Assembly: GCA_031278135.1 (NCBI GenBank)
Contig: JAITKY010000057.1
Coordinates: forward strand, 1-19,359
Direction: 5' to 3'
Length of the DNA: 19,359 nucleotides
DNA from: Prevotellaceae bacterium
Lineage (GTDB): Bacteria; Bacteroidota; Bacteroidia; Bacteroidales; UBA932
Position 1 is the first letter of the stretch; each line of letters starts with the position of its first letter. Position numbers and translations under genes: made by a program. The notes under the pieces are model-generated. The model searched no databases. It was not told where the DNA came from and was given only the letters and a program-made list of their open reading frames with translations. Of this stretch, positions 1 to 6,243 are shown one piece after another.

Positions 1-276
1 ATATCCATGATATTGGATATACATCCCAATAGTGTAACCAATTATATAAAGATGTATCAGGAAAAAGGAAAAGCAGGTCTTTGTATCACGAATTATCACG
101 GTTCAGGCAGTAAACTGTCTAAATCGACGTATTGATTCTATGATGGAAATGACTAAAGAAGTTAAAGCTTGGGAAAAAATGCAAGAAACAATATAAAGGC
201 TAAAATAAATTGGCAATTTACTACAGAAGATGCGAGGATAAAGCTACTAAAACTTTATCCGACATTCAAGGAGTGA
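1..276 (+). pseudogene. IS630-family transposase remnant (internally deleted, frameshifted, cut by window edge)
   Basis: Three short plus-strand reading-frame pieces resemble the two ends of an IS630-family transposase. Frame 1 at 1-132 reads as a helix-turn-helix stretch (LDIHPNSVTNYIKMYQEKG) followed by NYHGSGSKLS, then a TGA at 133. Frame 2 from about 110 to 196 gives NRRIDSMMEMTKEVKAWEKM, then TAA. Frame 1 again at 199-276 gives KINWQFTTEDARIKLLKLYP, then TGA. The last two are typical of the C-terminal tail of IS630 transposases. The whole DDE catalytic core, which should lie between the HTH part and the tail, is missing, so the junction near 105-125 is an internal deletion. At least one further frameshift (about 196) breaks the tail. 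The element is dead. I could not identify its terminal inverted repeat or target duplication, and its left end is outside the window. Confidence 0.8.
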
Positions 277-356
277 CATGACAATAGATTATTTATTGAC
301 AGCTCCTTAGATCAAGGGAGGGGTGCGACAATTTGAAATGCATCCGTTTAAAGAGT

Positions 357-448
357 AGTGAAAAACCTTCTATTAAATATATGTTAATCACTATATAATA
401 GTATTGAAAAACCATCTGTTAAATATATGTTCAGCCCTGTATAACAGA
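357..448. repeat. 46-bp imperfect tandem duplication (two copies)
   Basis: Two adjacent copies with a 46-bp period, about 357-402 and 403-448, share blocks such as TGAAAAACC and TTAAATATATGTT and differ at roughly 8-9 positions. The right copy is the 3' end of the neighbouring minus-strand gene and encodes its C-terminal YRAEHIFNRWFF. The left copy is a shifted duplicate that supplies the present stop codon (TAG, 393-391). Because 46 is not a multiple of three, the duplicate is out of frame with the gene. Confidence 0.8.
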
Positions 449-972
449 TAGAACTTGTTGCCTAAAATTTCTTTAAACTTTTCGGCATACTGTTCGATCA
501 CCAGCGCTTCTTCTTTGTGGGATTTCACTTCTATATCAACAAAAGACTGATATTCTCTGATTTTGTACTTACGAAAAATGTTGCACATTTTGTCGTTAGC
601 CTCTTTTCTTTTTATTAGAATTTTTTTGAGTTTACCCTGATAATTTTTATATTCGGGCCAGAAAACGGCCGCTTCCGATTCAGTGAGTTCCATTATTTTG
701 GTAAACATAACCACTTTCATCGAATCGATATATTTTTCGATCATACGTAACCGTTCTTTTTCTTCTCGTTGACGTTCCGACTCGATATCGTTAAAAATAT
801 TTACTTCCTCAAAGTTATTTTTTCTACTGTTATTATCCGGATACCCGACATGCAAATCAAACTCGATAAAATTAAAAAAGACGGTATCGGAATTTCGGTC
901 TCTTGTATTCTGTGCATAAGTATCGCCCACAGTAATACTAAAAAGAGTTATTAACCCTATTAAATTTTTCAT
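391..972 (-). CDS. exported Spy/CpxP-like 'sensor of ECF-type sigma factor' protein
   Basis: Protein of 193 aa with a signal peptide (MKNLIGLITLFSITVGDTYAQ) and a charged helical body. The segment IMELTESEAAVFWPEYKNYQGKLKKI matches the xELTxxEAxxFWPxYxxY signature of small periplasmic proteins that in Bacteroidota follow an ECF sigma factor and are often annotated as its sensor. The C-terminal LLYRAEHIFNRW also fits that family. A TTG at 981 would add three residues (MFF), but the ATG at 972 starts directly at a normal signal peptide and is preferred. The gene lies 21 bp downstream of the putative anti-sigma gene and is the third gene of the operon. The likely role is periplasmic sensing or chaperoning of envelope stress, which is inferred from family and context. 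Its last codons run into a 46-bp tandem duplication, so the extreme C-terminus (NTII) may not be ancestral. Confidence 0.8.
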   Translation of the reverse strand: MKNLIGLITLFSITVGDTYAQNTRDRNSDTVFFNFIEFDLHVGYPDNNSRKNNFEEVNIFNDIESERQREEKERLRMIEKYIDSMKVVMFTKIMELTESEAAVFWPEYKNYQGKLKKILIKRKEANDKMCNIFRKYKIREYQSFVDIEVKSHKEEALVIEQYAEKFKEILGNKFYLLYRAEHIFNRWFFNTII

Positions 973-993
973 AAAAAACAATTAAATAATTCA

Positions 994-1383
994 TTAATAC
1001 CTTGTAGCCAAATAATCATTCAAATTGACATTGTGTAAAGCCAAATAATCAACAACAGCGTCTCGATTTGACTTTAGATAATTCCTCTGAGAATCGGCTG
1101 TTTTCTCTGTGTCATCCGTAGTATTCTTATCAACTGTCAGAGTTTCGGAATTTTGTTTTTTTAGAGACATGCTGGTAAAATTAAAATACGATAGAAACAA
1201 TGCGAGCGCCAATACTATGATTCCTCCGCTCCATGCCAACTTGGAAATAAGCCCAAATACCGGACTTTTTTTCGACGTTACACATTTATCCTGAACTCTC
1301 GACGGCAAGTCGTCGAAGTATTTGTCCGGGACAGCAAAAGGATTCTTCTTTAATTCACTATTCAACAATTCATTATTCAACAT
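994..1383 (-). CDS. single-pass membrane protein, putative anti-sigma factor of the ECF operon
   Basis: Protein of 129 aa. An N-terminal cytoplasmic stretch holds the motif KNPFAVPDKYFDDLPSRVQDK, common in small Bacteroidota proteins encoded next to ECF sigma factors. One transmembrane segment follows at about residues 49-70 (LAWSGGIIVLALALFLSYF), and then an approximately 60-residue exported tail rich in Asn, Asp and Thr. No zinc-binding ZAS motif (HxxxCxxC) is visible, so this is not a classical zinc anti-sigma. Position (46 bp after the sigma gene, 21 bp before the exported sensor) and topology suggest that it holds the sigma factor at the inner membrane and links it to the periplasmic protein. 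That role is inference. The start is the ATG at 1383; no strong Shine-Dalgarno sequence is seen. Confidence 0.75.
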   Translation of the reverse strand: MLNNELLNSELKKNPFAVPDKYFDDLPSRVQDKCVTSKKSPVFGLISKLAWSGGIIVLALALFLSYFNFTSMSLKKQNSETLTVDKNTTDDTEKTADSQRNYLKSNRDAVVDYLALHNVNLNDYLATRY

Positions 1384-1429
1384 CGTTTTACAATTTTGTA
1401 GTGTTTAGACATTCATTTTTGTTAAAGGT

Positions 1430-1987
1430 TTAATCTTCCTGTAAAAATTTTTCGATTTTTTCGACCGCATGGTGATACGAGGCTTTTAAGGCTCCGACTG
1501 ATGTCCCCACAGCAGCGGAGATCTCTTCATATTTCATTTCATCAAAGTACTTCATGTTAAAAACCAACCGTTGTTTTTCGGGCAAACGAAGCAGGGCTTT
1601 CTGAAATTTCTCCTGCATTTCGTCGCCGCTAAAGTATGCATCGCTTTCGAGTGTGTTGCTCAACTGATTTTCGACATCGACCAGAGGCAAAAAAAATTTT
1701 GTCCTTTTTTTCCTCAAAAATGTCAGAGCCTCGTTGGTGGCAATACGATATAACCACGTAAATAATTGTGACTCTTCTCTGAACGAATCGAGACCTTCCC
1801 ATGCTTTCAAAAAAGTATTCTGCACCAAATCGTCGGTATCGTCATGCGAAATTACTATCTTTCGTATATGCCAATAAACCCGTTCCTGATATTTTCGCGT
1901 TATCAGGTTGAACGCATAACTTTTCTGTGCCGGATTACGGAACATTGCTATCAACTCCTTGTCGGTATAACTGTTATCTTTAACCAT
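1430..1987 (-). CDS. ECF-type RNA polymerase sigma factor (sigma-70 family, RpoE-like)
   Basis: Protein of 185 aa, usual length for an ECF sigma factor. Region 2 covers about residues 22-95: YQERVYWHIRKIV, then the DDLVQNTFLKAWEGL core-binding/-10 region, then FTWLYRIATNEALTFLRKKR. Region 4 covers about 130-183: LPEKQRLVFNMKYFDEMKYEEISAAVGTS followed by the recognition helix GALKASYHHAVEKI. It directs core RNA polymerase to a dedicated promoter set. It is the first gene of a three-gene operon with a membrane anti-sigma candidate and an exported sensor-like protein, an arrangement typical of envelope-stress ECF systems in Bacteroidota. The start is the ATG at 1987, about 30 nt downstream of the predicted transcription start. 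The regulon cannot be read from this window. Confidence 0.95.
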   Translation of the reverse strand: MVKDNSYTDKELIAMFRNPAQKSYAFNLITRKYQERVYWHIRKIVISHDDTDDLVQNTFLKAWEGLDSFREESQLFTWLYRIATNEALTFLRKKRTKFFLPLVDVENQLSNTLESDAYFSGDEMQEKFQKALLRLPEKQRLVFNMKYFDEMKYEEISAAVGTSVGALKASYHHAVEKIEKFLQED

Positions 1988-2024
1988 TTAACATCCGGCA
2001 CAAATTATTATTATTATTCGTGTG

Positions 2025-2056
2025 CAAAAGTATTATAAAATCCTGAATACAACAAA
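2025..2056 (-). promoter_or_regulatory. promoter of the ECF sigma operon (-33 TTTG, 20 nt, -7 TACTTTTG)
   Basis: On the minus strand TTTG (2056-2053) is followed after 20 nt by TACTTTTG (2032-2025), a full match to the Bacteroidota housekeeping consensus TTTG-N19-21-TAnnTTTG. Transcription should begin near 2018, leaving a leader of about 30 nt that contains a five-unit ATT/AAT trinucleotide repeat (2004-2018). The match to the housekeeping consensus suggests basal expression by the primary sigma factor; autoregulation by the ECF product is not excluded. Confidence 0.7.
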
Positions 2057-2059
2057 TAT

Positions 2060-2088
2060 TTCACGAAAATATTTTTTATTTTCGTGAA
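2060..2088. promoter_or_regulatory. 11-bp perfect inverted repeat abutting the sigma-operon promoter
   Basis: TTCACGAAAAT (2060-2070) and its exact reverse complement ATTTTCGTGAA (2078-2088) are separated by 7 nt. The repeat begins 4 bp upstream of the -33 TTTG of the sigma operon. It could be a palindromic operator. On RNA it could be a hairpin terminator insulating the promoter, since on the plus strand the right arm is followed by TTTT. No gene ends nearby on either strand, which slightly favours an operator or insulator. Confidence 0.5.
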
Positions 2089-2430
2089 TTTTAAGCGTTT
2101 ACAATTTTCTCCAAGTCATCGAATAAGCACGTTTCGGGAATACAAAATTGGGAATAGCGGCAATATAACACTTAGAGATGGGCAATAAATAAACTATCAT
2201 CCGTCATTGCGAACGAATGTAAGCGACCGACATCTTCTGGAATACGACGTTGCCAACGAATCGTCGTTCAGGTACATGTGCCTCTATACGTTATAGTTTG
2301 GTTGAAACACTGCATTATAAACCCCAAACTCTGAGCAAGGGGTGCATTCCAAAATATCGTATTGTCTGTTAATCGTTAAACAAAGTTCAAAGGCTCAAGT
2401 CTTTGAATTTTTAAGGGTTTTGTTGAATAC

Positions 2431-2462
2431 AAAAAAGTTGTCCCGAATAGAGACAACTTTTT
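2431..2462 (-). terminator. strong intrinsic terminator after gldJ (symmetrical, could act both ways)
   Basis: AAAAAGTTGTC (2432-2442) pairs perfectly with GACAACTTTTT (2452-2462) around a 9-nt loop. Read on the minus strand the stem is followed by a run of T, starting about 40 nt after the gldJ stop codon. The A/T flanks make it symmetrical, so it could also stop plus-strand transcripts. It shows that gldJ transcription ends here and does not continue into another gld gene. Confidence 0.85.
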
Positions 2463-2501
2463 CTTCTCATTTAAAATATTTAAAATTATTATTATGCTGC
2501 G

Positions 2502-4013
2502 TTATTTTTTAGTTTTGCTTTTTTTGTTTCCTACTATTTTGTTTTCGCCGCCAAGACTGCTCATTGCACACCGGAAACCTATATCCCATTGTGCTTTATC
2601 CTGATCGAGGAATCTTCTTGTGGCAGGACGTAACCAATATGGACGGTCTAAGAATCCTCCACCTTTGTATACCCTCGATTTGTCATTTATCAATGTTGTC
2701 ATGGATTTCTGATCTTCGCCAATTCCCTGAAAATACATTCTGTTCGAATTGGAAACGGTATCAGGTTTTTCGCCGGCTTCACCGAAAAATATGGAAGAAC
2801 TGATATCGCCATCTTGATAATTTCTGTTATCTCCGACACGATAATTGTATCTATCGACAAACCTGACAGTATCGTATCTCATTCTGCCCAAAGAATCTTT
2901 CGGCAATATTTTTCCTTCGGCGTCTCTTGCCAAGTCCATGAAGACATTACCTCTGAAAGGATTAAACTCTTCGACGTCGTTAAACGACATCGGACGATAT
3001 ACATCGGCAACCCATTCGTTAACATTTCCGATCATGTCGTACAAACCGAAATCATTGGGCGGATATGATCGAATCACATCGGGTATGGCAGCTCCATCGT
3101 TCTGACGTCCGCCTGCAACACCTGCAAGGTCGCCACGTCCTCTCTGGAAATTAGCCATCATTTGACCTCTTCTTTTCTTGCTTGGATCTCTTACATTCGA
3201 ACCGCTCCAGCCATATACACGTCTTTCGATTGTTCGCTCGTCGAATGTTACGCCGATTTCGGCTCTTGCAGCATATTCGAACTCTGCTTCGGTCGGTAGC
3301 CGGTATTTTGGATACAAAATGCCATCTTCGAACTTAACCGGACGGTACTCGTCGGTAGCGATATTTTTCGGTTGCCGTTTCTCGTTCACATCACCTGTGT
3401 ACTGACCGGCAAGAAATGCGTCGCTGTTAAAGTTGTCGGCATCGCGCTGGTCGACAATATTCGAGATCAATATTCCGCGCTTAATAAGTTCGGCTTCATT
3501 AACCCTGTCGGTACGCCAGAGACAATAATCGTTTGCTTGCAACCATGTTACGCCGACAACAGGATAATCATTATACGCCGGATGGCGGAAATATATCTGC
3601 ACATACGGCTCATTATAAGCCAAAGGTCTGCGCCACACCAAAGTATCGGGCAGTGCGCTTTTCACTCTGTTCGGGAAATTTACATAAACGGCTTGCAACC
3701 AGAAGATATAATCTCTGTAATGCTGGTTTGTAACTTCTGTTTCATCTATATAGTATGAATCCACAGTTACCCTTCTTGCACGATTATCCCACTCGAAACC
3801 GATATCATCTGCAACTTGTCCCATGATAAAGGCGCCTCCATCAATATACACTAAACCCGGAGGGATTCTCTCCTTGTTGGGTTTTACACGTTCGACGCCT
3901 CCATATTTGGCGTCATTATACTTCCATCCGGTCTTTTCCGACGTTTCCTTTTTCCAGAAACACCCGGAAAAAATAACGGATAAACAAAAACATACCACGA
4001 ATTTAGACTTCAT
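2502..4013 (-). CDS. gldJ: GldJ-like gliding motility / type IX secretion lipoprotein (FGE-sulfatase fold)
   Basis: Protein of 503 aa. It begins with a lipoprotein signal (MKSKFVVCFCLSVIFSGC, lipidated Cys18), then TGWKYNDAKYGG and a long formylglycine-generating-enzyme-like domain (about 50-485). Characteristic pieces are GLVYIDGGAFIMG, DSYYIDETEVTNQHYRDY, ALPDTLVWR, YRLPTEAEFEYAARA, NDFGLYDMIGNVNEWVADVYRP and WDIGFRCAM. The TGWKYND start and the ALPDTLVWR...PVVGVTWLQANDYCLWRTDRVNE block fit GldJ better than its relative GldK/PorK. The paired catalytic cysteines of true FGE enzymes are not seen, so a structural role is expected. GldJ is an outer-membrane lipoprotein needed for GldK stability, gliding and type IX secretion in Flavobacterium. 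Here it is a single-gene unit with its own terminator. A divergent GldK paralog is the main alternative. Confidence 0.82.
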   Translation of the reverse strand: MKSKFVVCFCLSVIFSGCFWKKETSEKTGWKYNDAKYGGVERVKPNKERIPPGLVYIDGGAFIMGQVADDIGFEWDNRARRVTVDSYYIDETEVTNQHYRDYIFWLQAVYVNFPNRVKSALPDTLVWRRPLAYNEPYVQIYFRHPAYNDYPVVGVTWLQANDYCLWRTDRVNEAELIKRGILISNIVDQRDADNFNSDAFLAGQYTGDVNEKRQPKNIATDEYRPVKFEDGILYPKYRLPTEAEFEYAARAEIGVTFDERTIERRVYGWSGSNVRDPSKKRRGQMMANFQRGRGDLAGVAGGRQNDGAAIPDVIRSYPPNDFGLYDMIGNVNEWVADVYRPMSFNDVEEFNPFRGNVFMDLARDAEGKILPKDSLGRMRYDTVRFVDRYNYRVGDNRNYQDGDISSSIFFGEAGEKPDTVSNSNRMYFQGIGEDQKSMTTLINDKSRVYKGGGFLDRPYWLRPATRRFLDQDKAQWDIGFRCAMSSLGGENKIVGNKKSKTKK

Positions 4014-4045
4014 ACCTATCTACGTTTATTATATCAATTACGGCA

Positions 4046-4053
4046 CAAAAGTA
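4046..4053 (-). promoter_or_regulatory. candidate -7 element of the gldJ promoter (TACTTTTG)
   Basis: TACTTTTG on the minus strand (4053-4046) matches TAnnTTTG and would start transcription near 4039, about 26 nt before the gldJ ATG at 4013. No clear TTTG is seen 19-21 nt upstream, so the promoter is only half supported. Confidence 0.45.
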
Positions 4054-4215
4054 GTAATAATATTTGATTCGCATATTTTTTTCAATTAATTTTATCAAAA
4101 AATACCCGAATTTAACATTTTTTAACTGTTTTTTGGCAAAATACTCTAAAAAAACCATTTTTTTTTAGTCTCCCGGGAACCGGAAAACCGGATAACAAAA
4201 ATGAAAAAACATCAA

Positions 4216-4243
4216 TTTGGGCTTCTTTTTTGTTATAACTTTG
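4216..4243 (+). promoter_or_regulatory. candidate distal plus-strand promoter upstream of rpmH (TTTG, 16 nt, TAACTTTG)
   Basis: TTTG (4216-4219) is followed after 16 nt by TAACTTTG (4236-4243), which matches the TAnnTTTG -7 consensus. The spacing is shorter than the usual 19-21 nt. Transcription would begin near 4250, over 300 nt before rpmH, giving either a long rpmH leader or a separate small RNA. Confidence 0.4.
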
Positions 4244-4505
4244 CAACCGGTATTAACATTATATTGTATCTACCGATAGAAAAAGAACAGATCGCTTTTT
4301 TCGGAAGATAAAATCAGTCAGCAGTTTCGTTTGGAGAGCTTTTTCTTCGACCGAGCAAAGTCAAAATGTACTGCAATTACTCCAAATTACGAATTTCATT
4401 CATGTAAATGGCAAAAAAAACAGGTAAAACAATAAATTTTGAATAAATTAAAATTCTTGTTTCACAACACTTTAAAGATATATTTGCAATATAATTAATA
4501 AATTA

Positions 4506-4537
4506 TTTGTACGGGTATTAATTTTTTCATACCTTTG
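4506..4537 (+). promoter_or_regulatory. rpmH promoter (TTTG, 20 nt, TACCTTTG)
   Basis: TTTG (4506-4509) and TACCTTTG (4530-4537) are separated by 20 nt, a full match to the Bacteroidota promoter consensus. The predicted start of transcription is near 4544, giving a leader of about 35 nt before the rpmH ATG at 4579. Confidence 0.75.
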
Positions 4538-4572
4538 CGCCCGATTTTGGAATATGAATTAAGATAAATTAA

Positions 4573-4731
<159 letters not shown>

Positions 4732-4769
4732 TTTTAGTTGTTAGAACATGATATTTTGATTATTAGATG

Positions 4770-4800
4770 AGGGGTTACTTTTAAACAGTAACCCTTTGTC
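4770..4800 (+). terminator. hairpin between rpmH and recO (terminator or attenuator)
   Basis: AGGGGTTACT (4770-4779) pairs with AGTAACCCTT (4787-4796; one G-T pair) around the loop TTTAAAC. The T-tract that follows is short (TTTGTCGTTG). The hairpin lies about 40 nt after the rpmH stop and ends only about 12 nt before the recO start. It probably lowers read-through, so that the abundant ribosomal-protein message and the scarce repair-protein message differ in level. Confidence 0.65.
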
Positions 4801-4808
4801 GTTGTAAT

Positions 4809-5510
4809 GTGACGAAAATGAAAGGAATTGTACTAAGTGGAATAAAATATACGGATAATCAGGACATTGTGTATCTGTACACCGAAACGAAAGGCAGAAA
4901 AACTTACATCCTGAATCGTAAGAAAAAAAATAACCGCCTGTTTCCGCTGTCATTAATCGATTTCGAAAGTTCGGGCCGTCAAGACGCCGAGATACAGTAT
5001 CTTAAAGAATATGTTTTCTCCCCGCTTCTTCCCGAAATTTTATCCGACGTACGGAAAAGTTCGATTGCTATGTTCATTGGCGAATTTTTGTACAAAGTAC
5101 TGAAGGAGGAAGATTCGTCATCCCCGCTATTTGAATATATCAGTAAATCAATTTGTTTACTCGACATACTTCGCGATGGCGTCCCGAATTTCCACCTGTA
5201 CTTCATGGTACAACTGTCGAAATATATGGGATTTTCGATTCCGGCAAACAAAAACGACTACGATTATTTCGATATCAAATACTGTAAATTCGTTTTTACA
5301 CAACCGCTTCATCATCAATATTTCGACAAAGACAATACCAAAATACTCTCCCGTTTGCTAAATCTCTCATCCAATGAATTGAACGCACTGAAACTCAGCG
5401 GCGAACAACGAATTAATTTTGCAAACCAAATGCTCAATTTTTATTCATCGCGATTCGACCATCTTTTGATTATCAAATCATTGAATGTGTTGCACGAGAT
5501 ATTCAGCTAA
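4809..5510 (+). CDS. recO: DNA repair/recombination mediator protein RecO
   Basis: Protein of 233 aa from the GTG at 4809, or 230 aa from the ATG at 4818. The N-terminal OB fold starts MKGIVLSGIKYTDNQDIVYLYTETKGRKTYILNR, matching the RecO opening (K-GIVL-xxKYxD...T...G). The C-terminal helical domain includes RKSSIAMFIGEFLYKVLKEEDSSSPLFEYI and FHLYFMVQLSKYMGF, which fit Bacteroidota RecO. No zinc-finger cysteines are present, as is common in this phylum. RecO works with RecR (and RecF where present) to load RecA onto SSB-coated single-stranded DNA. The GTG start aligns better with family N-termini (two or three residues before K-GIVL), but the choice is not certain. The stop lies 9 bp from the converging lipoprotein gene. 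Confidence 0.92.
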   Translation: MTKMKGIVLSGIKYTDNQDIVYLYTETKGRKTYILNRKKKNNRLFPLSLIDFESSGRQDAEIQYLKEYVFSPLLPEILSDVRKSSIAMFIGEFLYKVLKEEDSSSPLFEYISKSICLLDILRDGVPNFHLYFMVQLSKYMGFSIPANKNDYDYFDIKYCKFVFTQPLHHQYFDKDNTKILSRLLNLSSNELNALKLSGEQRINFANQMLNFYSSRFDHLLIIKSLNVLHEIFS

Positions 5511-5519
5511 ATTTACACG

Positions 5520-6203
5520 TCATTTCAACTTTCCTTCGTGAGCATCCTGAATCATCTGAGCGCTTGCAAGTATGTATATTTCAACCCTGCGATTTTGCGT
5601 ACGTCCTGCCGCAGTATCATTCGACGCAACCGGTTCGGACGAACCTTTTCCATACGAAATCAATCTGTTGGAAGCAACCCCCTGCGAGATGAGATACGAT
5701 TGTACCGATGCCGCCCGTTGTTGTGATAACGGAATATTGACGGCATCGCTGCCGGTGATATCCGTGTGACCGAAAATCTCAACATTGGTATCGGTGTGAG
5801 TCTTCAGGCTTTCGGCAAATTTCGACAGCGATACTTTCGATGCGCTGCTCAATGTGCTGGAATTTGTTGCAAAAAGAATACCCGATTCGAATGTCACTTT
5901 GATTGCTTCGCCATCGTTGGCTGCTTCGACTTTTGCGCCTTCGATTTTCTCTAATTCCTTGCGCTGCTTGTCCATCTTGTTGCCGATAAGAGCGCCTGTC
6001 GCTCCTCCAACAACCGCGCCGATTATAGCGCCTAAACCGGTGTTTCCGGCTAATTTACCTACGCCGGCGCCAACTGCTGCACCCGCTCCTGTTCCGATCG
6101 CACCACCTTTCACTGTGCTACTGGTGTTTTTAATCGTTTCGCAACCGGAAAAAACCAGACATATACTTAATATGCCTGCTGTCATAAAATTTACAATTTT
6201 CAT
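5520..6203 (-). CDS. OmpA-family lipoprotein with glycine-zipper domain
   Basis: Protein of 227 aa. A lipoprotein signal (lipobox VFSGC, Cys21) is followed by a glycine-zipper stretch at about residues 32-76 (GAIGTGAGAAVGAGVGKLAG and GAIIGAVVGGATGALIGNKMD). A short charged linker leads to a C-terminal OmpA/MotB peptidoglycan-binding domain at about 105-215, with VEIFGHTDITGSDAVNIPLS, RAASVQSYLISQGV, YGKGSSEPVASND and GRTQNRRVEIYI. It probably tethers the outer membrane to peptidoglycan. It resembles YiaD-type lipoproteins, and the zipper may insert in or oligomerise at the membrane. The ATG at 6203 is preceded by ACAGGAA, a plausible ribosome site. The gene lies 40 bp downstream of the C-S lyase gene and may share its transcript. 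It converges with recO, with stop codons only 9 bp apart. Confidence 0.93.
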   Translation of the reverse strand: MKIVNFMTAGILSICLVFSGCETIKNTSSTVKGGAIGTGAGAAVGAGVGKLAGNTGLGAIIGAVVGGATGALIGNKMDKQRKELEKIEGAKVEAANDGEAIKVTFESGILFATNSSTLSSASKVSLSKFAESLKTHTDTNVEIFGHTDITGSDAVNIPLSQQRAASVQSYLISQGVASNRLISYGKGSSEPVASNDTAAGRTQNRRVEIYILASAQMIQDAHEGKLK

Positions 6204-6243
6204 TTCCTGTACCTTTTTTTATAAATAAATAATCATTTTAATT

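Larger units (their letters stand above)
1988..2501. other. 514-bp intergenic region between the sigma operon and gldJ
   Basis: No credible coding sequence. From left to right it contains the sigma-operon leader and promoter, the 11-bp inverted repeat (2060-2088), and a stretch at about 2190-2350 that looks like a decayed dispersed repeat. On the plus strand that stretch includes CGTCATTGCGAACGAATG, resembling the 'GTCATTGCGAGCGAAGC' repeat scattered through many bacterial genomes, and it has stop codons in all frames I translated. At 2386-2412 there is a weak plus-oriented hairpin (TTCAAAG, 8-nt loop, CTTTGAA, then five T). The strong gldJ terminator (2432-2462) is at the right end. Repeat identity is from memory of such sequences and is not verified. 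Confidence 0.5.

Noticed and set aside
3372..3758. Plus-strand 128-aa open frame
   Set aside because: Antisense to the conserved FGE-like domain of gldJ; no recognisable domain or ribosome site.
4366..4446. Two abutting mini-ORFs of 13 and 12 codons
   Set aside because: Not listed as genes: too short to support by composition, with no strong ribosome site or recognised family; kept only as part of the leader/small-RNA observation.
4741..4953. Minus-strand 70-aa open frame overlapping the rpmH-recO gap
   Set aside because: Mostly antisense to recO, crosses the hairpin, and shows no family features.
5854..6228. Plus-strand 124-aa open frame rich in Ala and Pro
   Set aside because: It is the antisense shadow of the glycine-zipper part of the OmpA-family lipoprotein; Gly codons read backwards give Ala/Pro.
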